DNA of 64,000 nucleotides from Anabaena cylindrica PCC 7122. Its GTDB lineage: Bacteria > Cyanobacteriota > Cyanobacteriia > Cyanobacteriales > Nostocaceae. The stretch is taken from assembly GCF_000317695.1 (NCBI RefSeq), contig NC_019771.1:4516001-4580000 (forward strand), read 5' to 3'. Positions within the stretch are counted from its first letter, which is position 1. Each line of letters starts with the position of its first letter. Below are positions 41,091 to 50,007 of the stretch, piece by piece. The position numbers and the translations under genes are program-made. The notes beneath the pieces are model-generated. The model did not search any database, was not told the origin of the DNA, and saw nothing but the letters and a program-made list of their open reading frames with translations.

Positions 41091-42224
41091 TTATTCATCA
41101 GACTTTTTTCTAATTGTCAAGAAATCCAAAATAGTTTCAGCTAATGCTTTTGCTGCTAAGTAAGGCACACCATTACCTACAGTTTTAAACATATTTGTAA
41201 GTGACATATTTTCTGGAAGTGAAAAATTAGCGGGTAAAGATTGTATAGCTAAAGCTTCCGCAACAGAAATACGTCTGATTTTGTAAGGATGCAAATGTAC
41301 TTCGTTATTCCCATAGCAAGCTGTAGGAGAATAACGCCATCTGTGGAGACGTTTAAATGACTTTTTAGAATCATCTCCTTCATCAATAGTAGCAAATTTA
41401 GTAATACCTGCTCTTGGTTGAAAATAATGTTTAGCATTGGGATGGTTTAGCACATCATTTTTTCTAAACCAATATTCAACGGTTAATTCTTGAGGAATAT
41501 AATCAGGACAAATAATTATAGAATCTTCTTTAAATGGTTCGCACTTATTCCAAGGATAAGCAAACACTTTTGATTGAGGATATCTAATATATTTTTCCCA
41601 AGGAAAGGTAAAATCAGATTTTATTCCCATATCCTTGAGTAAATTATTTCTAAAGCCAATTAAAATAATTCTGTCTCTATCTTGCGGTACACCATATTCA
41701 ATAGCATTAATTAACCGTTCTATTAATATATAACCTGCTTGTTGTAATTTGATTTTTAATGATTCATAAAATGAACGATGTTTAGTTGTTCTCCACAGAC
41801 CTTTGACATTTTCAAATAAAAAGAAATCGGGTAAGTTTTGACAAATCAATTCAATATAAGCAGATGAGAGTTTACCATTATCTCCTAAATGTCCTTTGTT
41901 TTTGCCACCAATAGAAAAATCAGGACAAGGTGGCCCACCAATAAAACCAATTATATTATTTGATTTGCGGGAATCTTTGACTAATTCATTTAATCGTTGT
42001 GCTGGTGTTCCTGCTATTAATTTGCTTACGTCTGCGTCCTCCCCTTGATGATATCCATATTCAGGAGATGGAAGTTGAAGAATTTCCCGTGAATAGCGAT
42101 ATGCGGATAAGAAAGGTGGGAATATTTCGTTGACGTATGTGATTTTATAGCCTGTGGTTTCAAAGCCTAAATCGAGGAATCCTGAACCGGAGAAGAAGGA
42201 GAAGATGGAAATGCTACGATTCAT
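41091..42224 (-). CDS. DNA cytosine-5 methyltransferase
   Basis: 377 residues. Motif I FFSGSGFLDLGFE, motif IV GGPPCPDFS with catalytic C100, motif VI FENVKG (138-142), motif VIII QDRDRIILIG (181-190), a variable target-recognition region, then motif X GNGVPYLAAKALAETI. It transfers a methyl group from SAM to cytosine C5. No restriction endonuclease follows it. It is 19 bp downstream of the AbiEii-like gene on the same strand and would be co-transcribed. AT-rich composition suggests transfer. Confidence 0.9.
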   Translation of the reverse strand: MNRSISIFSFFSGSGFLDLGFETTGYKITYVNEIFPPFLSAYRYSREILQLPSPEYGYHQGEDADVSKLIAGTPAQRLNELVKDSRKSNNIIGFIGGPPCPDFSIGGKNKGHLGDNGKLSSAYIELICQNLPDFFLFENVKGLWRTTKHRSFYESLKIKLQQAGYILIERLINAIEYGVPQDRDRIILIGFRNNLLKDMGIKSDFTFPWEKYIRYPQSKVFAYPWNKCEPFKEDSIIICPDYIPQELTVEYWFRKNDVLNHPNAKHYFQPRAGITKFATIDEGDDSKKSFKRLHRWRYSPTACYGNNEVHLHPYKIRRISVAEALAIQSLPANFSLPENMSLTNMFKTVGNGVPYLAAKALAETILDFLTIRKKSDE

Positions 42225-42243
42225 TAATAACCCAGTTTAATAA

Positions 42244-43080
42244 TTATGCAGAAAAATTAGTTAATCCATATTGTAGTGATTTAAAACGGTTAACTATTTT
42301 GTCAAAAGTCTCATCCCAATCCTCTGAATTTTTGGAAACGAATGGCGGAATATATTTATTTTGACCTTTCAAAATAAGCTCGACAATTTCTTTGATTTTG
42401 TTAAGAGTTTCACTTTTGAATTTATTCTGAATATTTCTACCTATAAAAATAATAGCAGCTTCATCTACTTCAAATCTTCCTTCTATAATTTCGTCAATAA
42501 ATTCATCATAAACACGCTGTTCATCTTCTTCATTGGGAGATTTTAGCAATACTGTGATAATATCTTCTAGATCTTTATTCTCTCTTCTTTCATGCCAAGC
42601 TAGTAGTTTTAAAGCTATAAAAGCATCAATATCAGCTACCCGAATTTCTATGTTATCAATTATAATAATCTGTGTATTTGCAAAAGCTTCTTCTAAGCCC
42701 AAAACACTCATTTGATTACCATCTTTCCAATTAATTTCCTCTGTGGGTTTACTTATATCTCCAAAGGGAATAACATCAACTTCTAGCCCAGTTTCAATAT
42801 GAATAAATTTATGAATGACTCTACTTGTTTTAAATAGAGGATTTTGTCCAGTCGTCATTGTGGTTATCAGCAGATCATATTTATCCCAACTATCTAATTT
42901 TACTGCCACATCCCAATCTTTAGTTGCACGACCTTGAACTTTATATTGACTATCAAAGATTAACAGTCTTGCTTGAGCGCCTATCAACAGCATAGGAACT
43001 TTTAATGAATCAATGATATATTTAAAATCAGTGAGGAATTTTTTAGTTTCTGAGTCAATTTCAGTATGTAAGTTTTTCAT
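42244..43080 (-). CDS. AbiEii-like nucleotidyltransferase (type IV TA toxin)
   Basis: 278 residues. The N-terminal nucleotidyltransferase fold shows MLLIGAQARLLIFD, then TKDWDVAVKL (D55/D57 metal site), a later ETGLEVDVIPFGD, and a helical C-terminal region. AbiEii proteins are GTP-binding nucleotidyltransferases acting as toxins or in abortive infection. It follows the AbiEi-like gene by only 2 bp and precedes the methyltransferase by 19 bp. The DxD-type pair is present, so it may be active. Confidence 0.75.
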   Translation of the reverse strand: MKNLHTEIDSETKKFLTDFKYIIDSLKVPMLLIGAQARLLIFDSQYKVQGRATKDWDVAVKLDSWDKYDLLITTMTTGQNPLFKTSRVIHKFIHIETGLEVDVIPFGDISKPTEEINWKDGNQMSVLGLEEAFANTQIIIIDNIEIRVADIDAFIALKLLAWHERRENKDLEDIITVLLKSPNEEDEQRVYDEFIDEIIEGRFEVDEAAIIFIGRNIQNKFKSETLNKIKEIVELILKGQNKYIPPFVSKNSEDWDETFDKIVNRFKSLQYGLTNFSA

Positions 43081-43082
43081 CT

Positions 43083-44294
43083 TTATACTATTTCTGCAAT
43101 TTCTTGTCTTGTAATAATATATTTTTCGTACAGACGTTTAGCTGTTTCTTTAAGTCTTGTATCTGGGTTTAAAGACAATTCTGCATGAATAAGTAAAGGA
43201 TCTGCTACATATTCATATAACGAATATTTAGGCTGATTTTTATTACCAAATTGCTTCAAGATGATAATATTACCCTTGGGATCTGGGTTAAGATGCAACA
43301 TAGTTGTGATCACACGATAATTACATTCTTCAGGAATATGAATAGTCATTCTGATTGGTTGTAAATAACCTGTGACCATTGCAGCACCTAATTCTCCTCC
43401 AATTGTAATTAAATCTAATACTTCTCCTCCAATTGTAATTGGATCTAATACTTTTCCTCCAATTGTAAGTTGTTTAATTTGGGCTAGTTTTATTATTTCT
43501 TTCGATATATCGTTTAAATCTATATTTATATTTTCTCTGCGACTAAATGTACCTATCAAAAGTTCTGGACGCAAATTTTCTATATACCCCATTTCCCATC
43601 TTTCAAAGAGTTTTGTATAATTTTCAATCCGATATGTTCCACTTCGTTGACGTTGTAAATAATTCAGTTGATACAAAGTTTCTAGACTGCCTTTTACAGT
43701 TTGATAGTCAACACTTGCAGCGTTTGCTATTTTTTTCAAAACACTGGGTTTCACAATCGTAGAATCAATACCTGCAACATTTACAATCTGCTCTAAATCA
43801 TAATCAAAATTATGATATTGTAAAATACTTGGATCTTGAAGTAGAGCATAAGCAACTTTTAGAGTGCTGGTAGTAATATTAGGAGCAGATAGTATTTTTT
43901 TGCTTTGTGTTGAACTACTTCTAACTAAAATATATAGTGATGAATTGTTGAGGTAAATATTCCCAGTCGTATCAATAAATTCAAGATTTATTTCAAGTAA
44001 TTCATTCACAACTGCATCAGAAAGTACATCTGTAACGAGCAGTGTTCTTTGACCATTGCTAAGTTGTTGGTTGAGATGGTTAAGATAATTAATGGTTGAA
44101 TCGAGCGTATCTAAAGTTACAGGAGATTTAATTTCAACTACATATTTGAGTTTGTTATGAGGCGTATAAATAGTTAACAGTCCATCTGCTAAAGTATTTT
44201 CTAAAAAAGGTTCTATAGTTGTTGTTGTCTCTATCTGGGGTAATTCTTCTAGCTTTTGTATACATTTTTGTAGCCAAGGATGCTTAGGTTGCAT
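43083..44294 (-). CDS. AbiEi-family antitoxin
   Basis: 403 residues. N-terminal domain resembles an endonuclease-like fold (LTIYTPHNKLKYVVEIKSPV; note V-x-I-K-S), followed by winged-helix elements (AYALLQDPSILQYHNFDYDL; VDYQTVKGSLETLYQLNYLQ) and a C-terminal cargo region. Near residues 275-300 it contains three tandem copies of an ITIGG-x-VLD unit, encoded by a 30-bp direct repeat (43395-43472). AbiEi-type proteins repress their operon and counter AbiEii. It is the first gene of the three-gene cassette. Confidence 0.75.
   Translation of the reverse strand: MQPKHPWLQKCIQKLEELPQIETTTTIEPFLENTLADGLLTIYTPHNKLKYVVEIKSPVTLDTLDSTINYLNHLNQQLSNGQRTLLVTDVLSDAVVNELLEINLEFIDTTGNIYLNNSSLYILVRSSSTQSKKILSAPNITTSTLKVAYALLQDPSILQYHNFDYDLEQIVNVAGIDSTIVKPSVLKKIANAASVDYQTVKGSLETLYQLNYLQRQRSGTYRIENYTKLFERWEMGYIENLRPELLIGTFSRRENINIDLNDISKEIIKLAQIKQLTIGGKVLDPITIGGEVLDLITIGGELGAAMVTGYLQPIRMTIHIPEECNYRVITTMLHLNPDPKGNIIILKQFGNKNQPKYSLYEYVADPLLIHAELSLNPDTRLKETAKRLYEKYIITRQEIAEIV
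43395..43472. repeat. 30-bp tandem repeat inside the AbiEi-like gene
   Basis: Two full units (43395-43424 and 43425-43454, TCCTCCAATTGTAATT followed by 14 more bases) and a partial third (43455-43472). The period is a multiple of three, so the repeat adds or removes 10 residues without shifting the frame. Confidence 0.8.
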
Positions 44295-44362
44295 AGGATC
44301 TTAGAAATACCGTTTAATTAGAGTATTGAATAATCTGAATCCTAACTAGTAAGGTGGAAAAA

Positions 44363-44813
44363 ATGTTTAATCTACAGAGAATATTCACTGGATTTGTCTT
44401 AAAATCGCTATATATAATATACTGGATCAGTAATTTCTTTGTCGAGATTAAATATTTCTTCCGCAAACGCGCAGCATTGACAAAATATCAAGAAATTACC
44501 TGATCATTTACTTGGTATTACTCATGATGACTTAGTTCAAGTTCTCCATACGTCAGAGGATAGATACTATGTAGCAATTATGATTAATTATAGCTTAGGG
44601 ATAACAGGTACGACACACAGAGTTAAGGGTATATTTGCTTGTGATGTACCTTTAGAACCCAGATATTTGACTAAAATTCCTAATGTTTGTCATCGTATCA
44701 ATATTTTAGGAGAATATCAAAAACCATACAAAGCCGCATGGGCGTTTACAAATCTTGAAGTTGACAAGCAATATAATGATTGTCTATTTGCAGTTCATCG
44801 CCAATTAAACTAA
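44363..44813 (+). pseudogene. hypothetical protein, probably frameshifted
   Basis: The frame from ATG 44363 (46 codons, ending ALTKYQEIT-stop at 44501) has a hydrophobic N-terminal segment. From 44490 another frame continues without a start codon as KKLPDHLLGITHDDLVQVLH, TSEDRYYVAIM, and on to the stop at 44811-44813. One extra base near 44492 would join the two. An ATG-initiated frame of 77 codons exists (44580-44813), but its first codon falls inside that continuous coding. Either a decayed gene or two small genes; family not recognised. Confidence 0.4.
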
Positions 44814-45019
44814 TTATTTTATAACTTGATAATAGCCTTTCTAAGGCTATGGAGGTACAAAATTATCTGCGTTTATCCTCTTCTATCTGCGGTTAATTCT
44901 TTATTCCTGTATCTCGCTTAGATGGAAATCAAAATAATAGATATTTGTGCGAATTAATCCCAAAAAATATTATTACTTGATAGGTATCTCTGAAGACAAC
45001 CTATCGAGTATTGTCTTCA

Positions 45020-45226
45020 TTAATTGCCTTTTTCAGCAAGTGCTTCTAAATGAAAAGCAATATTATTGAGTGCGAATTGAATCTCTGTACTGTGAGGAAT
45101 ACTTCTCCATCTTGGAGTTGTAGCATGGTCTAATGCAGTTGTATCTAAGTATCGTGCAAAAACGATGATTTTTTCTGGATCTGTTGCGGCTGTAGCCAAA
45201 TTTTCCAAAAATTCTTGAGGTGTCAT
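45020..45226 (-). CDS. small hypothetical protein, 68 aa
   Basis: MTPQEFLENLATAATDPEKI followed by IVFARYLDTTALDHATTPRW and a C-terminal helix. A longer frame to 45385 exists, but its first 53 residues look like non-coding hydrophobic text, so the ATG at 45226 is preferred. Soluble, no family recognised. Confidence 0.5.
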   Translation of the reverse strand: MTPQEFLENLATAATDPEKIIVFARYLDTTALDHATTPRWRSIPHSTEIQFALNNIAFHLEALAEKGN

Positions 45227-45405
45227 AGGTTCGCAAATAGTGTAAACATCTAAGAAAATCAGAGATGTTATGAGAATAACTGCTACACCACTATGAATCT
45301 GTTCAAAATTGCCGTAAATTTGTCCAATTTCAAAAATAAAACCCGCTTTTGATTTGGGAATAACTCCAGTGAAAGCGGGTTTCAAATTCTTGATTTGGTA
45401 CGAAA

Positions 45406-46824
45406 TTATCCGACAACTTCAACTGGTTTCGCTTCCGGTAACAAACGTTTCACACTTTGCTTAACAAAAGCTTCCAAAACAGCCATCTTTTGATTCTGCT
45501 GGAATACTGTTTGTAAAACTTGGCGCAATTTTTCCAGGTTTAAACCATTTCCTGTTTCTAATGCTATTTCTTGCTGTTCAAAATACTCAACTAAACTTAA
45601 ACCAGCAACTCTGGTTAAATAAGCAGCACTAACTCCTTCCACCATTCCTCCAGCAACGAAAGTAACAGCGTTAGTTTTGAGAATACCAGTAACAGCCCTT
45701 GTAGATAATTCTACTAAACCTAATTTCAACATTAAGCTTCCCATAGTTCCCGCTACTTGTTGCGCTTGTTCTAAGGAAATTTTTTGTTGATAAATATTAC
45801 CCAAATCCATGACCATTTGGGCGTTAATAGCCGCAGTTGCTAATATATCTAAAGCAGGAATTGGGTTTGCAAAGGCAGCAGCGGCAGCTATCCACTGATT
45901 TTGTTCTATGATGGGTGTAGAGCGATCGCACCTCACCCCATTTAAACAATCTTTCGCCTCAGCTTTCAATAGCAGCACTTTCCGCAGAGTCGTTGTACAA
46001 ACTAGCTGCTGTCCTTGCTGCGCTAATATTTCGGTTAACTGCTGCGTTAACTGTTGAATGTCTGGTGCTGGTTGTTCCATCCATTCTTGTACAGTACCAT
46101 CAGCTTCATGTTTCCGCACTTTCACAGAAACGGGATTTACTGCTGTTGCTACCACATTTCCCTGCATTCGCTGTTTCAATGACTGCAACACTGTCGCACG
46201 TTCATCTGGCATATACTGGTCTTGTTTGTTAAAAACCAGCAATGTCGGCTGTTTTGCTGCTTTTAGTTGTTGCAAAACTTGAAATTCTGAGTCTGTCAAA
46301 TCACCGTTTGTCAGGAATAAAACAAAATCAGATTTTTGCACTTGTGACAAAATAGCTACATTGGAATTTTCACCCAACTCTGTAAACAAAGGTGCTGTTT
46401 CTGAAAAATGTAACGAGTTTGTATCTAAAGTCTTGAGAATTTGAATAATTGTACTTTTACCTACTGACTTCCCACCAGTAACAGCAATTTGAATTTCTCG
46501 TCTATCTAACTCTAAGGGTAACTTAGCAAGTTGTTGGCGTAGGCTTTCTAAAGCGGGATGATTGACTGCTTCTTGTGCAAGTTGGTTGATGACTGCTTCT
46601 GTTTGAGCGATCGCTTTTTCCACAGATGCCCTATCTACAACCATATCATTTAGCTGCTCACCGGGGCGATTTTTCTGCAATAACCACAAACCCCCACCCA
46701 CCGCTAAAGCACTCAGGAGTCCGAATTCTCCCACCTGGACTATTGAATCATGCCAAGTGTCTAACATCCACAGGGAAAAGGACAATCCCAGTCCTCCCAC
46801 CAATATTGGTTTATGTAACTTCAC
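45406..46824 (-). CDS. dynamin-like/YcjX-type GTPase with DUF697-like C-terminal domain
   Basis: 472 residues. N-terminal membrane segments (about 8-22 and 36-49). The G domain starts with the P-loop at 116-125 (TGGKSVGKST) and has the NKQD specificity motif near 199. The C-terminal part (about 310-440, AFANPIPALDILATAAINAQ-MVMDLG and VTFVAGGMVEGVSAAY) is DUF697-like and membrane-associating. It likely hydrolyses GTP at the inner membrane; role unknown. Common in cyanobacteria. Confidence 0.75.
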   Translation of the reverse strand: MKLHKPILVGGLGLSFSLWMLDTWHDSIVQVGEFGLLSALAVGGGLWLLQKNRPGEQLNDMVVDRASVEKAIAQTEAVINQLAQEAVNHPALESLRQQLAKLPLELDRREIQIAVTGGKSVGKSTIIQILKTLDTNSLHFSETAPLFTELGENSNVAILSQVQKSDFVLFLTNGDLTDSEFQVLQQLKAAKQPTLLVFNKQDQYMPDERATVLQSLKQRMQGNVVATAVNPVSVKVRKHEADGTVQEWMEQPAPDIQQLTQQLTEILAQQGQQLVCTTTLRKVLLLKAEAKDCLNGVRCDRSTPIIEQNQWIAAAAAFANPIPALDILATAAINAQMVMDLGNIYQQKISLEQAQQVAGTMGSLMLKLGLVELSTRAVTGILKTNAVTFVAGGMVEGVSAAYLTRVAGLSLVEYFEQQEIALETGNGLNLEKLRQVLQTVFQQNQKMAVLEAFVKQSVKRLLPEAKPVEVVG

Positions 46825-46977
46825 AATTCTGATTCTCCGCGCTTGGATAGCTTTATCTTTCAGAATAGATCAAAACCTGCTTTTTCGAGTGCCACAGGTA
46901 AACAGATTTAATTATAAAATACAATTATGCACTGGTTGAATAAATATTCACTTATTTATAGTTTGAGGTTAATACAG

Positions 46978-47490
46978 ATGACACAAGAATTAATCGACCT
47001 CAGAAATAGCATTACAGAAGGACGTTACACAGATGCTTTAGCAATTGTGGATGAATTAGAGGGAATGAGTAAGCAAGCAATTATACGTAATATTCAGGCT
47101 TTTTTGAAGATTCTGCTGATTCATTTGATTAAAAATCAAATTGAGCAAAGATTAACAAATTCTTGGATTGCGTCTATTCGTAATTCATTGATAGAAATCA
47201 AAAAACTCAACCTGAAAGATAATAAAAAATCCTATTACATCAATCAAGATGAATGGCAAATTTATCTAGAAGATGAAGTTACACTAGCAATAGGAGATGC
47301 AAGTTTAGAGATTTTGAATGGTACTTTAAAAAGAAAACAACTTTCGCAAATGTTAAATAAACCGCAATTAATATTAAATGCAACTGAGTTATTAGCAATG
47401 ACATATAATTATCCAAATAGAGAATTACCAGACATTATAGATAATCATCTTGCACAATTACCCGGTGGTGAAGATTGGAACAATGGCTAG
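46978..47490 (+). CDS. DUF29 family protein (long variant)
   Basis: 170 residues from ATG 46978 (MTQELIDLRNSITEGRYTDA); the longer frame from 46927 begins with repeat-like hydrophobic text. Helical throughout: LEGMSKQAIIRNIQAFLKIL, LLIHLIKNQIEQRLTNSWIA, SLIEIKKLNLKDNKKSYYIN. This resembles DUF29-family members that begin with an 'ELIDLRNSI.EGRY..AL.IVDELE' extension. Function unknown. Followed 44 bp later by the TumE-like pair. Confidence 0.7.
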   Translation: MTQELIDLRNSITEGRYTDALAIVDELEGMSKQAIIRNIQAFLKILLIHLIKNQIEQRLTNSWIASIRNSLIEIKKLNLKDNKKSYYINQDEWQIYLEDEVTLAIGDASLEILNGTLKRKQLSQMLNKPQLILNATELLAMTYNYPNRELPDIIDNHLAQLPGGEDWNNG

Positions 47491-47534
47491 AATTGTGAAA
47501 TAATGCCAAACTAGTAAAATTTCAGGAAATAGAT

Positions 47535-47846
47535 ATGAATACAAAATTGGTTGAATCTATAGCCCAAATTATTTTATCTTTATCTGAAGAAGAAAGAAAA
47601 CTATTAGAATTAAAAATTACAAACTTAGTAACATCTCCGACAGTTAACCAATCAAGCAAACAAAATATCTTAGATTTAGAAAATCGTTTAAAACAATTTG
47701 AAAAACAATATCAGATGTCATCAAGCAGTTTTTACCAGCAATTTAAATCAGGTAAATTAGGAGATGGAATAGACTTTTTTGAGTGGAGTGTCTTCTATGA
47801 AATGTGGAATAATGCACAACAAAAATTAACACCCACAGAGAGTTAA
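47535..47846 (+). CDS. antitoxin-like partner of TumE
   Basis: 103 residues, helical (MNTKLVESIAQIILSLSEEE, then ERKLLELKI) with an acidic C-terminal half. The N-terminal helix resembles DUF2281-type antitoxins. Seven bp before the TumE-like gene on the same strand, so the pair forms an operon. Antitoxin role is inferred from position. Confidence 0.55.
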   Translation: MNTKLVESIAQIILSLSEEERKLLELKITNLVTSPTVNQSSKQNILDLENRLKQFEKQYQMSSSSFYQQFKSGKLGDGIDFFEWSVFYEMWNNAQQKLTPTES

Positions 47847-47853
47847 TTTTCCA

Positions 47854-48237
47854 ATGGAACTCCAAGATTATATTATTAGGGTTAAAACAAAACTGGATAC
47901 AAGTTCCGCAGTTAAGGAAATTGTGATAGTTGATGAAAGAATTTTACTAAATCGAGGTTACTTCCGAGCAAGATTGACTTTAAATAACGGTGACTTTCTA
48001 GAACTTGCTGAATCTTTTACTATCACAGATGAGGATTGTGTTACTCTTGATTATCGTTATCAATGGATGGATAAAACTAAGGAAAAATTGAGAAAGCGTT
48101 GGGATAGTGTCAGGCATTTTCCCAATTTACCGAATTTTCCGCACCACGTCCACATCGCTCAAGAATCGAATGTAGAACCAAGTCAATGTCGGAATATCCT
48201 AGAATTAATTGACTTGATTGAAAAAGAACTTCAATAA
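47854..48237 (+). CDS. TumE-family toxin-like protein
   Basis: 127 residues with the TumE signature: ILLNRGYFRARLTLNNGDFL, TLDYRYQWMDKTKEKLRKRW, then DSVRHFPNLPNFPHHVHIAQ. TumE is the putative toxin of a type II TA pair; its activity is not established in this group. Its upstream partner lies 7 bp away. A bidirectional terminator stem follows and separates it from the convergent tRNA gene. Confidence 0.7.
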   Translation: MELQDYIIRVKTKLDTSSAVKEIVIVDERILLNRGYFRARLTLNNGDFLELAESFTITDEDCVTLDYRYQWMDKTKEKLRKRWDSVRHFPNLPNFPHHVHIAQESNVEPSQCRNILELIDLIEKELQ

Positions 48238-48279
48238 AACAAAACCCCACAATCACTTAAGATTAAAGGGTTTTGTTTT
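48236..48279. terminator. bidirectional terminator between tumE and the tRNA gene
   Basis: AAAACAAAACCC (48236-48247) and GGGTTTTGTTTT (48268-48279) are perfect 12-bp inverted repeats with a 20-nt loop, with T-rich flanks on both strands. It can end the TumE transcript (plus) and the tRNA transcript (minus). Confidence 0.75.
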
Positions 48280-48285
48280 TCAAAT

Positions 48286-48362
<77 letters not shown>

Positions 48363-48415
48363 TTGCTTTTGTCTCTCGACTTCCTTAATATAGCGCGAAG
48401 TCAAAAGTTTGTCAA

Positions 48416-49369
48416 CTACAAAAGCGATAATTCTCCAATTACTTCCAAACGCTTGTATTTTCCGAGGTTCATAAACTTCTCAGATAGGCTCTGGGCAACG
48501 CTGGGAGTAATCCAGCCCATTTGTTGCAGCAGGTGAATGGCTACGGCATATTTTGCCCGTTTTGCACCATCCATGACTTTAATTGCCAATCCCATGCCTT
48601 CACCAAGTCGGCCGATGCACTGCACACCTTCTGCACCAGCTTTGCTGACCAGTTCACTGGGAGCTAGGCGCATCAATTCCGTGTCAAATTCCCCATCTCC
48701 AGCCACCATAGTGGGGTGATGGTTCATGGCGCGGACGACTCGCTCCATATCCAAGCTATTGCTAGAGGCAAGCACCGCATATAGAGAAGCCATTTGACTG
48801 AGTTGCATCAAATATGTGGGTGCGCCACAGTCATCATGGGCAGTGAGAAATTCTTCTGCTGGCATTCGCAGCAATTCTGCTACTTTGGTGATAATTAACT
48901 GCTGGACTGGGTGTTTACGATCCAAGTAGTTGTTTAAAGGCCAATGGCGTTGCTGACAGACGGCTAACATTCCGGCGTGTTTACCGGAGCAGTTGTATTC
49001 TAGAGGACTGCGTTTGTCTTTAGGAGTTGGGCATTGGAGGGCAGATGGGTCAAGATCAGCCCGCCAAATAATGTTAAATACCTGTCTCACCTGCTCTAAG
49101 CTGCCTTTGTGGGAACTGGTGATGATGGCTAAATCACGATCGCTCAAATCGTACCGCTCTAGTGTTCCTGTGCTGGCGACAGCCAAGGCTTGAAATGGCT
49201 TGAGTGCTGAACGGACAAATGCAGCGGTTTCGGCGTTGCCAGCGACCGACAGAACTCGTCCCCGTTCGTCGCTGACTACAGCCTGGACTATATGCCGAGA
49301 TTCGATAATACCTTCCCGCAACAACCGGACTTCCAGCGCTGCGGACTGTGTTCGTTTTCCCATTGTCAT
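48416..49369 (-). CDS. asparaginase (Rhizobium AnsA-type/asparaginase II family)
   Basis: 317 residues from ATG 49369 (MTMGKRTQSAALEV). A longer frame to 49405 begins with TTG inside a tandem repeat and is rejected. The PF06089-type pattern is present: AVVSDERGRVLSVAGNAETAA, ALKPFQALAV, AIITSSHKG, LEYNCSGKHAGMLAVC and TAHDDCGAPTYLMQLSQMA. It would hydrolyse asparagine to aspartate in the cytosol. Convergent with the tRNA gene on its other side; single gene. Confidence 0.85.
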   Translation of the reverse strand: MTMGKRTQSAALEVRLLREGIIESRHIVQAVVSDERGRVLSVAGNAETAAFVRSALKPFQALAVASTGTLERYDLSDRDLAIITSSHKGSLEQVRQVFNIIWRADLDPSALQCPTPKDKRSPLEYNCSGKHAGMLAVCQQRHWPLNNYLDRKHPVQQLIITKVAELLRMPAEEFLTAHDDCGAPTYLMQLSQMASLYAVLASSNSLDMERVVRAMNHHPTMVAGDGEFDTELMRLAPSELVSKAGAEGVQCIGRLGEGMGLAIKVMDGAKRAKYAVAIHLLQQMGWITPSVAQSLSEKFMNLGKYKRLEVIGELSLL

Positions 49370-49473
49370 GGGTTTATATCTATTTTGTAGGTTGTCAGTT
49401 GTCAATTGTCAGAGGGAAAAGGCAATAGGCAATAGACAGTAGTCTATTCTCCCCTATTCGCTGTTAAGAGTTC

Positions 49474-49506
49474 CTAATGACTAATGACTAATGACTAATG
49501 ACTAAT
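49474..49506. repeat. CTAATGA heptamer tandem array
   Basis: Four perfect CTAATGA copies (49474-49501) and a partial fifth. STRR-type repeat in the intergenic region of the asparaginase gene, next to the convergent-oriented CGLD27 gene stop. Confidence 0.85.
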
Positions 49507-50007
49507 TTATAACAAATGCCAAACTATAGTACCAATAAGATACATTAAAGCCAAGGCTGCAAAGGTAATTTGTAAGCGTTGGAGAATGGGTTTAATTTCG
49601 TAGGAGACAATCAAGCGATCGCGTGTGATGACTTCCTGGGGTTTTGTCCAGGTTTGTCCGTCGTACCAACCAGATTCTTCATAGAATACTGTGGGACTGT
49701 AAAGGCGATCGCGCACATAGAACCAACCCAAGTACAACCGCACCAATACCATCACCACCCCAACGCTTGCTGTGGCTGCTCCACAAAGCACAAAATAAAC
49801 CATATTCTTTTGTGGAGGAAAGCTGGCCGCAGCTACAGGCCCTGCCAATAGCCACGACCAACTCCAAATCCAAAAAATTTTGCTGGTGTAATCGCGCCAC
49901 TTTGCAGCGCTATCACGAAACAGCCACGCATTTTTTAACTCTTCGTACTCATTGAGCGGTTGTTGTTCTGTAGGAACTGGGCAATTAGAAACCGAGGATT
50001 TCATCAT
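49507..50007 (-). CDS. CGLD27 family (DUF1230) membrane protein
   Basis: 166 residues, three membrane helices (about 45-62, 70-92 and 145-163). CGLD27 (conserved in the green lineage and diatoms) is a thylakoid/plastid-type membrane protein; a role in photosynthesis under metal stress has been suggested. The Trp/Tyr-rich loop (YLGWFYVRDRLYSPTVFYEE, SGWYDGQTWTKPQEVITRDR) is characteristic. Its start overlaps the rsfS stop by ATGA (50004-50007), so it is translated with rsfS. Confidence 0.85.
   Translation of the reverse strand: MMKSSVSNCPVPTEQQPLNEYEELKNAWLFRDSAAKWRDYTSKIFWIWSWSWLLAGPVAAASFPPQKNMVYFVLCGAATASVGVVMVLVRLYLGWFYVRDRLYSPTVFYEESGWYDGQTWTKPQEVITRDRLIVSYEIKPILQRLQITFAALALMYLIGTIVWHLL

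Noticed and set aside
49369..49405. TTG start for the asparaginase gene 12 codons upstream
   Set aside because: The TTG lies in a tandem-repeat text; the ATG at 49369 begins the conserved protein.
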